From Prevotella jejuni (lineage in GTDB: Bacteria > Bacteroidota > Bacteroidia > Bacteroidales > Bacteroidaceae), in the NCBI RefSeq assembly GCF_900187995.1, contig NZ_FZNZ01000010.1, positions 1-64,000 on the forward strand: a DNA stretch of 64,000 bases, written 5' to 3'. Both the position numbers and the translations under genes were made by a program. The notes under the pieces are model-generated. The model was not told the DNA's origin and did no database searches. It was given only the letters and a program-made list of their open reading frames with translations. Shown one piece after another: positions 35,567-43,959 of this stretch; within the stretch, counting starts at the first letter, position 1, and the number at the start of each line of letters is the position of its first letter.

Positions 35567-36235
35567 TTATTCCTCTACTACCTCAGCATCCTCTATGCCG
35601 TCAGTAACCATCTTGTCGCCTGTCACAACCTTTGCAGCCTCAGCCTTATCGTAGGCTTTGCGGACAAGATACATGCGGATAATCAGTACGAACTCTAAGA
35701 CGCCATAGTACATAAAGGCCCACCCAATAACCTTTAGTGTGAAGAAGAGAGCGTCAGTTTCTATCGGTCTACTGATTAGTAAGATGGCAACAACCATACT
35801 GATAGTAGGGAAGATCCACATGTACACGGGGACACGGGCGTACTGGCGCGAGCGAGCAAGGTTCATAAACTGGTTGACAGCACCAAGGATAAGCAGTGCA
35901 GAGAGGATATACACCATCCAAGTAGTGAATGTGTTGGGCATGACAGCAAGGATAATACCCAAGACGATACTACCTACGCCCGCAATAGGGAAGGAGGGTG
36001 ACTTGAGGTCTTCTTCCTCTTGCTGACCCTCTTGGAGTGCAGCCTTGGCAGTCTTCTTGGCCACTTTCTCCTTTTCAAAGTAGTAGACCATACATGCAAC
36101 GAGTCCTGAGATGAGGAAGAGCACACCCACGGTGATGGTCATCCAAGTCATAGTATCTTCGCGATACTTGACGAGGAGGAAGCCAGTCACTAATACGATA
36201 ATAGCCCTTACGGCTGAGATTTGAAGTACTTTCAT
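35567..36235 (-). CDS. DUF308/HdeD-like membrane protein
   Basis: A 222-residue inner membrane protein with about six transmembrane helices and a charged cytoplasmic tail rich in Glu and Lys. The helix pairs VRAIIVLVTGFLLV and GVLFLISGLVACMVYYFEK follow the HdeD/DUF308 pattern. HdeD proteins in enterics are acid-stress linked, but role here is not known. Next gene, three bases downstream, is ogt. Confidence 0.8.
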   Translation of the reverse strand: MKVLQISAVRAIIVLVTGFLLVKYREDTMTWMTITVGVLFLISGLVACMVYYFEKEKVAKKTAKAALQEGQQEEEDLKSPSFPIAGVGSIVLGIILAVMPNTFTTWMVYILSALLILGAVNQFMNLARSRQYARVPVYMWIFPTISMVVAILLISRPIETDALFFTLKVIGWAFMYYGVLEFVLIIRMYLVRKAYDKAEAAKVVTGDKMVTDGIEDAEVVEE

Positions 36236-36319
36236 GGTTACAAAAATACAAAATAATCCCTATTTCAAGGGTTAACTACCTGACTTTTTTATTATTTTTG
36301 CAGTAAGAATGAAGATGTT

Positions 36320-36838
36320 ATGACGATATTGTATCTTGTTAGACATGGTGAGACGGTAGATAATGCCAATCATATTATGCAGGGTCAGACGCCTGGCGAG
36401 CTGAATGAGAAGGGTGTTCAACAGGCGAAAGAGCTTGCAGAGCAATTGAAGGATGAGCCGATTGATGCTTTTGTATCAAGCGACTTACGGCGAAGTATCC
36501 ATACTTGTGAACTGATAGCGGCACCGCATGGGCAGGTAGTTGCGACTACTCCGCTGTTGCGAGAGCGTGATTGGGGGTCGTTTACAGGCAAGTATATTCC
36601 CGAGTTGGCTAATCTCAATGACCCCTCTCAATGGCCCGATGACATTGAGAGCTTGGACGCCTTGAAGGCTCGTGCTAAGGAGTTCCTTGCATGGGTAGGG
36701 CAGGAATATGCAGGAAAGAGGGTGGTTGCCGTGGGACATGGTATCATCAATAAGGCTATCCAAAGCGTTTATTATGACAAGCCGATGAATGAGTTGAGGC
36801 CAATGGGCAATGCTGAGGTGAGGATGATTGAATTATAA
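36320..36838 (+). CDS. Histidine phosphatase family protein
   Basis: A 172-residue phosphatase of the phosphoglycerate mutase-like superfamily. LVRHGET (6-12) supplies catalytic His9, and VVAVGHG (135-141) supplies the second His140; Arg8 and Arg57-58 fit the phosphate pocket. Small size and context suggest a broad phosphatase (for example an alpha-ribazole or sugar phosphatase) rather than a glycolytic mutase. A TATTTTTG -7 box lies at 36293-36300, but no well-spaced TTG. Expressed alone; hairpin at 36915-36941 follows. Confidence 0.9.
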   Translation: MTILYLVRHGETVDNANHIMQGQTPGELNEKGVQQAKELAEQLKDEPIDAFVSSDLRRSIHTCELIAAPHGQVVATTPLLRERDWGSFTGKYIPELANLNDPSQWPDDIESLDALKARAKEFLAWVGQEYAGKRVVAVGHGIINKAIQSVYYDKPMNELRPMGNAEVRMIEL

Positions 36839-36914
36839 GGCTTATTAGCCTAATTAGTCTTATAGGGCTGATGGGCCATATAAGGCTGATAGGGCTAATA
36901 TCCCAAAAGCGAAA

Positions 36915-36941
36915 AGGAGCTTCACATCACGTGAAACTCCT
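36915..36941 (+). terminator. Terminator after the histidine phosphatase gene
   Basis: AGGAG-C-TTCAC / GTGAA-A-CTCCT stem followed by TCTTCTTCTTC. Pyrimidine tail rather than pure T, so moderate confidence. Confidence 0.5.
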
Positions 36942-37125
36942 CTTCTTCTTCATTTAAATAACTCTCTTTTTTGTTACATCTCTAATTTGGTCTGAATGCA
37001 GTCTATACTCATTGGTTTGCTAACTGCTTTACAATCTTAATACCTTAAAACGTCTAACCTTAAACCTTTTATCTTAGTGCTTAGTATTTAAACCTGATTA
37101 AATCAATGTCTATTTATTATTATCT

Positions 37126-37989
37126 TTATCTATGTCCACCGAAAGAACTACCTCCATTTGATATGTTTCCGCCATTTGAACGGCTTCCACCGAAGGAAGG
37201 ACTTCCGCCACCAAAGCTGTTGCTTGGCGCACTGAATGATCGACTTGGCTCAGTGCTTCTTGTTGCACCACCAAAGCTTCTGTTCCCGCCGAAGCTGTTA
37301 CCGTAGTTAGGTTGTGTCACCGTCGTACGTGTCGAACTCCCTCGTGGGGCATAGTACTCGTTGTTTCGAGGTCCATCAAAGTTCCATCGTTGTTGATTAC
37401 CGAAACTTCTTGGACGGTCATTCTGGTAGGTTGGGCCATTATTATAGTAGTAGTTACCTCCTCTATAGTAGTCGCCACGTAAGTAGTTGTCCCTCATTCC
37501 GAATCGACTATCACGTCCGTAGAAGATTTCTCTACCGTTATACCAGCTTTGTCCGCCGTTCATACGCCAGCTATGTGCGCCATTGTAAACGTTATAGAAC
37601 GCTGGTCGTCCGAAATAGTAGTAGTCGCGTCTTGGATAGCGAGCGTAGACTCCGAATCTCCAGTAGCCTCCGTCCCATCTCAAAGGACGGTAGAAATAAG
37701 GTGCATCGATGAATGCCCGATATTGCCAATCATAGAGTATATAGCTCAAGTCGACGTTGCGATGCGACCAGTAAATGCCGTAGAGGTCGTCAACAGTATT
37801 AACACTCATGAGGTAGTCGAGGTTTATCTCGTAGGCAGCCTCATATTGTGCCTCTGTCAGATTTAGCTCGTAAGCCATCTTATCTGTTAGAAAGAGTGCT
37901 TGTATTCGAGCCTGCTCATAACTCATTGCACTTGTTGTTGCAATGCTGACTATGAACGATGCGATGAGGGTTAGTACTATCTTTCTCAT
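37126..37989 (-). CDS. Secreted Gly/Asn/Tyr-rich repetitive protein
   Basis: A 287-residue exported protein. After the signal (MRKIVLTLIASFIVSIATTSA) comes a helical part with LTDKMAYELNLTEAQYEAAYEINLDYL, a spy/DUF-like pattern of small periplasmic proteins, then a Tyr/Arg-rich middle (YFGRPAFYNVYNGAHSW) and a low-complexity tail of FGG(N/S)RSFGG type. ATG at 37989 starts the signal; the upstream in-frame ATG at 38019 gives a worse N-terminus. Function unknown; a surface or envelope stress role is a guess. Confidence 0.7.
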   Translation of the reverse strand: MRKIVLTLIASFIVSIATTSAMSYEQARIQALFLTDKMAYELNLTEAQYEAAYEINLDYLMSVNTVDDLYGIYWSHRNVDLSYILYDWQYRAFIDAPYFYRPLRWDGGYWRFGVYARYPRRDYYYFGRPAFYNVYNGAHSWRMNGGQSWYNGREIFYGRDSRFGMRDNYLRGDYYRGGNYYYNNGPTYQNDRPRSFGNQQRWNFDGPRNNEYYAPRGSSTRTTVTQPNYGNSFGGNRSFGGATRSTEPSRSFSAPSNSFGGGSPSFGGSRSNGGNISNGGSSFGGHR

Positions 37990-38298
37990 AATCGTTACCT
38001 TTATTAAGTTCTTATTCAAGTCTTAGAGTGCTCCGAGAAGCGTCCCCTAACTTTCATGATGCAAAGGAACAAATAAAAAAACGACTATGAAAAGGATTTC
38101 CCCTACATGGTGGGGGATTTTCCCTAAACATGTGTTTAGGGCGATAGAAAGGTGTTATTTCTCTACCTTTATTATAGTGTTTAGTTTTAATATAAAGCTG
38201 CCGTCATCTTTCACTACCCCGTTTAATCGCATGTAAACAAGTTAGCTGTTTGCCTATGAAAGATGTCGGCAATGAAAGGGAGGTTAGTTTTAATGGAG
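37990..38298. other. Intergenic spacer
   Basis: About 300 bases between the Gly/Tyr-rich gene and the hip remnant. It includes a GGGGGATTTTCCC-like imperfect repeat near 38090-38140 and no promoter that I can place with confidence. Confidence 0.3.
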
Positions 38299-38403
38299 TC
38301 ACTTTACGAACGCTATCTCATCATAACAGAATCGGTATTCACCGTCATCTTCTGTCAGAATACCAGCAAAGAGGCCTTTTCGGTAGATTTCTGCTTGTTT
38401 CAT
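38299..38403 (-). pseudogene. Truncated HipA N-terminal / HipS-like gene
   Basis: Its ATG (38403) overlaps the hipB stop by 4 bases (ATGA), as in intact hipBA-type operons. The 34-residue reading MKQAEIYRKGLFAGILTEDD... matches the start of the HipA N-subdomain 1, also found as the separate small HipS protein, and then stops at 38301-38299. No HipA/HipT kinase part is found downstream. Confidence 0.7.
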
Positions 38404-38603
38404 TGTTTCTTGGTTGGCGTAAGTTCGTAGTTAAACAAATCGAGGAGCTGGTTCACCTTATCCATCTTTAGCGTTTGTTTTCCTTGCTCTAAATTGCGAA
38501 CAAAGCACAGTCCTACACCAGACTTCATGGCAAGGTCTTCTTGTGTAAGTCCATATTCTTTACGCAAGGCCTTGACAACCATCGATAATTTAGTTCGTTC
38601 CAT
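38400..38603 (-). CDS. hipB: HipB-like helix-turn-helix antitoxin/regulator
   Basis: A 67-residue Cro/C1-type DNA-binding protein (MERTKLSMVVKALR; helix-turn-helix at about 21-42, EYGLTQEDLAMKSGVG, and GKQTLKMDKVNQLLDLF behind it), the size and pattern of HipB antitoxins. ATG at 38603 is preferred over upstream codons. It overlaps the broken hipA/hipS start, so it is an orphan antitoxin that may still autoregulate. Confidence 0.75.
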   Translation of the reverse strand: MERTKLSMVVKALRKEYGLTQEDLAMKSGVGLCFVRNLEQGKQTLKMDKVNQLLDLFNYELTPTKKQ

Positions 38604-38826
38604 ATTAATTATATTACTTCGGATGTAAAGGTACAAGTTTTTCCTTAAATTATATCATAACGAATATAAAAAAGCAAGATAATAATGTTTTTATATGCTT
38701 TCGACTATAAAAAGGGGCGTAAAACAGCGTGGTTACGGGTCTTGTAAGTGGCTTTTTGGATGCTAAAGGAGGGCGAACAGATAGTGTGGTCATGGGCGGC
38801 AGTATTCGGAAGGGGCCGTTTTGGAA

Positions 38827-38892
38827 TTTCTTTTCATGAAGAAAAATATTTTTTTTCATGATAATAAATAATTATTTTCATGAAAATAATTC
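38827..38892. repeat. 22 bp tandem array, TTTTCATGA type
   Basis: Units at 38827, 38849 and 38871, each with TTTTCATGA at the same place. The middle unit is, in reverse, nearly the same as the first units at 56662-56705 (about 19 of 22 bases). Confidence 0.75.
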
Positions 38893-38938
38893 GACGACAA
38901 CGGCGTCTTTGGTGAAGGAGAAAACGCTGAGAGCTGTT

Positions 38939-39136
38939 GTGGACTGTGTTTTTTGCACTCGGAAAGTTTATTATCTACGGTGTAGAACTTTGCTTTTTAC
39001 GTTCGGAAAGCTTATTATCTACGTTGCAGTATTTTATTAAAAACATTCTAATACATTGCTATTCAGAATACACGAGAGAATGGTATACGGGATAATAGCT
39101 AATTATTTACATTCAGCGGGCGTGTTGTCTATAATA
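38939..39136. repeat. 22/44 bp-phased degenerate array
   Basis: GGAAAG(T/C)TTATTATCTACG occurs at 38961 and 39005, 44 bases apart; the unit-end motif (A)C(A/G)TTC or CACTC ends at 38960, 39004, 39048 and 39114. The sequence decays outward but keeps phase up to the wzi-like promoter. Confidence 0.6.
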
Positions 39137-39168
39137 TAATAATGTGTATTCACTTACAGAGAATTAAG

Positions 39169-39199
39169 TTGGTTAATCGTCTTTTTTTTCTTATCTTTG
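39169..39199 (+). promoter_or_regulatory. Promoter of the wzi-like gene
   Basis: TTG (39169-39171), 20 bases, TATCTTTG (39192-39199); predicts a start near 39206 and a leader of about 15 bases. Confidence 0.7.
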
Positions 39200-39220
39200 T
39201 GGCTGATATTAACTTTTATA

Positions 39221-40819
39221 ATGATGAAGAAGTTACTTTCAACCTTGATAGGTGTGTTGATAGCATCGACAATGCAGGCTCAGTATCAAGAGCCCGTACG
39301 TCGTGACACGTCAAGGTTGCAGCCATTAAAGGGCTTAGAATATAAGGTGGAGATGCAGGGGAGCCTTGCCAAAGGGCGAACACCCCTCTGGCTCAATGCC
39401 AATAAATACGGACTGAGTTCGCTGGAGACGGCGAATGGCTATGTGCGGGGCGGTATAGAGCGACCTTTGACGACGGATGAGGGGCGGAAATTCGGTTTAG
39501 GCTATGGCTTAGACGTTGTACTGCCTATCAACTATACGAGTAAGGCTATTATTCAGCAAGCATACGTCGAGGGACGATGGTGGCACGGAACACTGACCAT
39601 TGGAGCGAAGGAAGAGCCGATGGAACTTAAGAATAATGAACTGAGTTCGGGCTCGCAAACGTTGGGAATCAATGCCCGCCCAGTCCCACAGGTGCGTTTG
39701 GCACTGGCAGACTATTGGACACTACCGTTTGCGAATGGCTGGTTGCACATGAAAGGACACGTCGCCTACGGAATGACAACCGACCAGAATTGGCAGCACG
39801 ACTTCACCGCTAAGCAGTCGAAATATACCGACCGAGTGCTCTATCATTCAAAGGCAGGCTATCTGAAGATAGGTAACGAAGAGGTGTTCTGTCCGTGGTC
39901 ATTAGAGATGGGATTGGAGATGGTGAGCCTTTTCGGTGGTACCTCTTATCTCTCAGATGGGCATGGTGGTATGCAGAAGATAGAGAATGGGAAAGGACTA
40001 CGAGCCTATTGGCATGCCTTTCTGCCAGGTGGAGCCGACAATGGTGAGACCACCTATCAGAATGTGCAGGGCGACCAGTTAGGCAGTTGGGTGATGCGTC
40101 TGAACTATGATGGCGACTGGAGCGGTTTTTCCCTCTATGCCGATAAGTTCTTCGAAGACCATTCAGCCATGCTTCAGCTCGACTATGACGGCTATGGCGA
40201 GGGTAGCGAGTGGATGGAGAAGAAGCAGCGTCGCTATTTGCTCTACGATTTCAAAGATTGGATGTTAGGCTTTGAATATCGTTATAAACCCGATAACTGG
40301 CTGAACAACATCGTCGTTGAGTATCTTTACTCAAAGTATCAGAGTGGACCGATATACCATGATCACACCATAACGGTGGCCGACCATATCGGAGGAAAGG
40401 ACAACTACTATAACCATTATATCCTTCCTGGCTATCAGCATTGGGGCCAAGCGATGGGAAACCCGCTCTATCGGTCGCCTATCTACAATGAGGATGGGAC
40501 CATCTACTTTAAGGATAACCGCTTTGTGGGCTTCCATGTAGGAATGAGCGGGCACCCTTCTGAGTGCTTCAAGTGGCGTTTCCTCGGTACATGGCAGGAG
40601 GGCTTGGGTACTTACGAACAGCCTTACACGAAGAGACGACACAACGTCAGTCTGATGGGAGAGGCTACTTACACGCTACGAGGGCAACGACTGCCAGCAT
40701 GGATGCGCAACACTGATGTGCGGATGGGTGTTGGGGCCGACTTTGGGTCAATCCTCCATGGGAATAACTACGGACTGCAATTGACCATTGCGAAGCGTGG
40801 CCTCTTGGGAAAGCGGTAG
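39221..40819 (+). CDS. Capsule assembly Wzi-family outer membrane protein
   Basis: A 532-residue outer membrane beta-barrel protein of the Wzi family, which anchors or organises capsule at the cell surface. A signal peptide (MMKKLLSTLIGVLIASTMQAQ) is followed by alternating hydrophobic strands; family segments are GRTPLWLNANKYGLSS, AYVEGRWWHGTLTIGAKEEP and the closing ADFGSILHGNNYGLQLTIAKRG. ATG at 39221 lies just behind the promoter; 39224 is equally possible. It stands at the left edge of the polysaccharide locus, with a lipoprotein gene downstream. Confidence 0.85.
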   Translation: MMKKLLSTLIGVLIASTMQAQYQEPVRRDTSRLQPLKGLEYKVEMQGSLAKGRTPLWLNANKYGLSSLETANGYVRGGIERPLTTDEGRKFGLGYGLDVVLPINYTSKAIIQQAYVEGRWWHGTLTIGAKEEPMELKNNELSSGSQTLGINARPVPQVRLALADYWTLPFANGWLHMKGHVAYGMTTDQNWQHDFTAKQSKYTDRVLYHSKAGYLKIGNEEVFCPWSLEMGLEMVSLFGGTSYLSDGHGGMQKIENGKGLRAYWHAFLPGGADNGETTYQNVQGDQLGSWVMRLNYDGDWSGFSLYADKFFEDHSAMLQLDYDGYGEGSEWMEKKQRRYLLYDFKDWMLGFEYRYKPDNWLNNIVVEYLYSKYQSGPIYHDHTITVADHIGGKDNYYNHYILPGYQHWGQAMGNPLYRSPIYNEDGTIYFKDNRFVGFHVGMSGHPSECFKWRFLGTWQEGLGTYEQPYTKRRHNVSLMGEATYTLRGQRLPAWMRNTDVRMGVGADFGSILHGNNYGLQLTIAKRGLLGKR

Positions 40820-40829
40820 TCTGCTGATT

Positions 40830-41303
40830 ATGAATAAAGTAAGAAAAAAGAACATGAAAAGAATAAAGATATTATCCTTTGTCTTGCCTCTATTAACGTT
40901 GCTACTCTCCTCTTGTTCGTTAGAGACCGATAACGACGCAGGTAGATTAGAGGGTATGTGGCATTTAGTCAGTGTCGAGACAATCAGTACAGGAGTAACG
41001 GAAGACTTGAGTGAACAGGTTGTCTTCTGGTCGTTTCAGGCCAAACTCTTACAGATGGAGGATAAGACAGGACAGGTCAACAGTTATCTCTATCGTTTTC
41101 GCATTGATAACGACCAACTGAGACTGTCGTCTCCTTACCTCTTCGACCGTGAGAATGGCGACCATCCTTTGACTGCTTACGAAGCGACATTGGGTCGTTA
41201 TGGCATTAAGAGTCTTACTCCCACGTTTCGTATTGAGAGGGTTGACAGGCGTAAGTTGGTGATAAATGACGGTACGGTAAGGCTCTACTTCGATAAATTC
41301 TAA
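40830..41303 (+). CDS. Lipocalin-like (DUF4847-type) lipoprotein
   Basis: A 157-residue lipoprotein; lipobox LLLSSC with Cys29 counted from ATG 40830 (Cys21 from ATG 40854). The body GRLEGMWHLVSVETI, SYLYRFRIDNDQLRLSSPY and PTFRIERVDRRKLVI is a lipocalin-like beta barrel as in DUF4847 proteins of Bacteroidota. It begins 10 bases after the Wzi-like stop, so both share a transcript. Ligand unknown. Confidence 0.75.
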   Translation: MNKVRKKNMKRIKILSFVLPLLTLLLSSCSLETDNDAGRLEGMWHLVSVETISTGVTEDLSEQVVFWSFQAKLLQMEDKTGQVNSYLYRFRIDNDQLRLSSPYLFDRENGDHPLTAYEATLGRYGIKSLTPTFRIERVDRRKLVINDGTVRLYFDKF

Positions 41304-41406
41304 GGGATAGTCGATGGCTAAATACGGTAGATAATCGGCGAAGCGATAGTAGTCTGCGATGCTCGTAACCCATACTCATAGCGTTTCCTCGTTCTCTTCT
41401 TTCTGT

Positions 41407-41516
41407 CTGAGGAGGGCTGGTGGATAATGTGTTGAGGCTTGATACAGAATGTGTTAAGGATTGATACCTATTGTGTTAAGGCTCGATACAGAATGTGTGG
41501 AGGTTTAACATGCGGG
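41407..41516. repeat. 22 bp tandem array, GTGTTAAGG type
   Basis: Units of exactly 22 bp at 41429, 41451, 41473 and 41495, opening GTGTTGAGGC, GTGTTAAGGA, GTGTTAAGGC and GTGTGGAGGT and containing GATAC near the middle; a diverged unit precedes them at 41407. Confidence 0.75.
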
Positions 41517-41621
41517 CTGCGGAGAGCGGTTATGTCGTAAGATGTTGCAGTCATAGGAGTAAGCAGACGGATAGTAATCGAAAGAGACGAGTTTTTTAAC
41601 GGTCATGAGAATAAAACGAGA

Positions 41622-41645
41622 AAAGGTAGGCCTGCGCCTACCTTT
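41622..41645 (-). terminator. Terminator between convergent genes
   Basis: AAAGGTAGGC / GCCTACCTT perfect stem, CTGC loop; on the minus strand TTTTCTCGTTTT follows. It can serve the WecA-like gene and perhaps the opposite transcript. Confidence 0.7.
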
Positions 41646-41704
41646 CTGCGTATAGAGAATAATGTCCTGTTCTGATTACCATCGTTTCTTTCCATCCTCC
41701 GCAT

Positions 41705-42811
41705 TTACTCCGTAAACGGCAGAGCTCCCCTCCTTCTGATAAAGGAGTCGAGTGTGTAATGGAAGGCGATGTAGATAACGACATCTATCGCAATAATCCA
41801 TGTCACAAGCAAGTGATTGAAGAGCGAGAGATTGATGATGATAAAGAGAAAGGACAGTGCAATAACACTAATCAACGTCTGATGCTGAGTTAGTCCTGCA
41901 CGTATCAACTTATGGTGGATATGGTTCTTATCTGCCCTGAAAATCGGCTTGTGATGCAATAATCGTACGATGATAACCCTGAAAACATCAAAGGTTGGTA
42001 CGATAAGTAAGGTGACGGAGAGGAGTGTAGCCCCCTTCTGATAAGGCATGACATGAGGGTTATACATACAGAACTTAATCAGTAGTACGCCAAGGATATA
42101 GCCAAGCGTCAAGCTACCAGAGTCGCCCATGAATATCTTTTGGTTCTTCTCCTGCTTTCCCCAGATGTTATGATAGAGGAAAGGCACCAAGACTCCCATC
42201 AAACCAGCGATGAGGATGCAGTAAACCCATATATGTTCGCGATGGAAAACATAGAAAAGCCCCGACAAGGCAATGAGCGTTAAGCTGGCAGAAAGGCCGT
42301 CAATGCCATCAATCAGATTGATAGCATTCATGATAAAGACCAGAACTCCAACGGTAATCACCATCCCCACGAACGTTGGTATCTCATAGATGCCCAAGAA
42401 ACCATAGAGGTTATTAATGTAAAGATAGGACATCGGCAACAGACTGGCAACCACTATCTGTACAAGAAGTTTCAGTTTAGCCCTCACACCAAAGATGTCG
42501 TCCAAGACACCTGTTATGTAAATAATCGTGATACCCACGCCAAAGAAGACACTCCAAGGACTAATCCCAATCTTACTCCCTTTACTCGTATAGACCCACG
42601 TCAGCAGGGCCACGAGTGTAGCCACCAGCATACTCGGCATGAACGAGACGCCCCCTAAGCGTGGAATAGCATTCTTGTGTATTTTTCTGGCATCTGGTGT
42701 GTCATATAACTTCCGCTTTTTACAAAACGAGAGAATCTGTGGTATCATAACGAAACCACAGGTCGCACTCATGGCAAAAGCAAAGAAGCTGATTAAAGTG
42801 TATGTCGACAT
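41705..42811 (-). CDS. WecA/MraY-family undecaprenyl-phosphate sugar-1-phosphate transferase
   Basis: A 368-residue multi-pass membrane enzyme that loads a sugar-1-phosphate onto undecaprenyl phosphate. About ten transmembrane helices; catalytic features are GVLDDIFG (101-108) and NLIDGIDGLSA (165-175), then GDSGSLTLGY and HIHHKL near the C-terminus, as in WecA/TagO rather than MraY proper. It lies at the edge of the polysaccharide locus, but it may be used for another cell-surface polymer because the locus has its own initiating sugar transferase (54745-55365). Confidence 0.9.
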   Translation of the reverse strand: MSTYTLISFFAFAMSATCGFVMIPQILSFCKKRKLYDTPDARKIHKNAIPRLGGVSFMPSMLVATLVALLTWVYTSKGSKIGISPWSVFFGVGITIIYITGVLDDIFGVRAKLKLLVQIVVASLLPMSYLYINNLYGFLGIYEIPTFVGMVITVGVLVFIMNAINLIDGIDGLSASLTLIALSGLFYVFHREHIWVYCILIAGLMGVLVPFLYHNIWGKQEKNQKIFMGDSGSLTLGYILGVLLIKFCMYNPHVMPYQKGATLLSVTLLIVPTFDVFRVIIVRLLHHKPIFRADKNHIHHKLIRAGLTQHQTLISVIALSFLFIIINLSLFNHLLVTWIIAIDVVIYIAFHYTLDSFIRRRGALPFTE

Positions 42812-43122
42812 ATTCTAAAGTATTCTCTTCTTTCTATAAACTCTTTTTATGTAATTATATTGTATTGTAGTGTTAGAAAGTTTTAATTATTGTTTTGCCT
42901 TTAGTCGAGACTTTTATCTTTCAGAATAGTCTTGTATGTCATTTTCTTTTTGTACTTTTGTTGGCAATTGAGCTTTATGTGTTTATACAGCAACATCAGA
43001 GATGTAATCAAATTGTTAAAGTAGGAAGTACTAATAATTAAATGGTTTCATTCAGTAGTAGTATTCATTTAAGAGTAGGCTTTTGATGAGGAACTATGTA
43101 AACATATCTAATATTTGATAGA
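42812..43122. other. AT-rich spacer between divergent genes
   Basis: About 310 bases, clearly AT-rich, with no repeat or gene that I can support. A TAATATTTG stretch just ahead of the GT2 gene is one base off the usual -7 spacing. Confidence 0.4.
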
Positions 43123-43881
43123 ATGAAAATATCTATTATTACAGTAACTTTTAATAGTGAGAAAACGCTACAAGACACCTTAGATTCTGTCTTGCGACAG
43201 GATTATCGCAATATTGAACACATTATAATAGATGGTGGTTCGACGGACTCAACAGTAGATCTTATACGAGCATACGCCTCAAAGACAACCTCTCATTCAG
43301 TGAAATGGGTATCTGAGAAAGATCGGGGTATATATGATGCTATGAACAAAGGGATAGCAATGGCTACGGGAGAGGTTATTGGAATCCTTAATTCTGATGA
43401 TTATTTTACATCGGACGATATAGTTTCTAAGTTAGTAAGACCATTCGAAGATGAGGCTTTAGAAGCTGTGTATGGCGATATACACTTCATTCATGACGGT
43501 GAACCTGATAAGGTTACGCGCTATTACTCATCAAAAATCTTCTCCCCTTTCTGGGTTCGTTTTGGTTTTATGCCAGCCCATCCCTCATTGTATGTACGGC
43601 GTGAGGTCTATCAAAAGATAGGTCCTTACAAACTTGATTATAAGATTGGTGCCGACTTCGAGATAGTTGTTCGCATGTTTTGTGTTCATAAGATTAAGTC
43701 GAAATATCTTAATCTTGATTTTGTTACAATGCGCAATGGCGGTGCAAGTACGAATGGATTTCATAGCCATCGCTTGCTTTTGCAGGAAGATACTCGTGCC
43801 TGTCGGGAGAATGGAATATATAGTAATCAATTCTTGATAGCGCTCAAATATCTCTATAAACTCTTTGAGTTTAGGATTTAA
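43123..43881 (+). CDS. Family 2 glycosyltransferase
   Basis: A 252-residue GT2 enzyme (GT-A fold) probably adding a sugar to the repeat unit on the cytoplasmic face. IDGGSTDST (36-44), EKDRGIYDAMNKG (65-77) and GILNSDDYF (87-95) are the nucleotide-sugar and metal-binding motifs; WVRFGFMPAHPSLYVRR is typical of WcaA-like members. It is the only gene of the locus on the plus strand between 42.8 and 55.4 kb. Acceptor and donor cannot be told. Confidence 0.9.
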   Translation: MKISIITVTFNSEKTLQDTLDSVLRQDYRNIEHIIIDGGSTDSTVDLIRAYASKTTSHSVKWVSEKDRGIYDAMNKGIAMATGEVIGILNSDDYFTSDDIVSKLVRPFEDEALEAVYGDIHFIHDGEPDKVTRYYSSKIFSPFWVRFGFMPAHPSLYVRREVYQKIGPYKLDYKIGADFEIVVRMFCVHKIKSKYLNLDFVTMRNGGASTNGFHSHRLLLQEDTRACRENGIYSNQFLIALKYLYKLFEFRI

Positions 43882-43959
43882 AGGATAGACCTTTATAGAA
43901 AGTTCACGGACTATTTCAAGGTTGTTTGCAAACAAAATGGCGTGTGTCTTAGTAGCGTG

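Larger units (their letters stand above)
38604..39168. repeat. Spacer with two 22 bp-phased arrays
   Basis: Between divergent hipB and wzi-like genes. 38827-38892 holds three 22 bp units with TTTTCATGA; 38939-39136 holds TTTATTATCTACG and (T)ACATTC-type motifs whose ends fall at 38960, 39004, 39048 and 39114, all multiples of 22 apart. Confidence 0.6.
41304..41704. other. Convergent gene spacer with 22 bp array and terminator
   Basis: The 401 bases contain the array at 41407-41516 and the hairpin at 41622-41645; I see nothing else. Confidence 0.5.
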
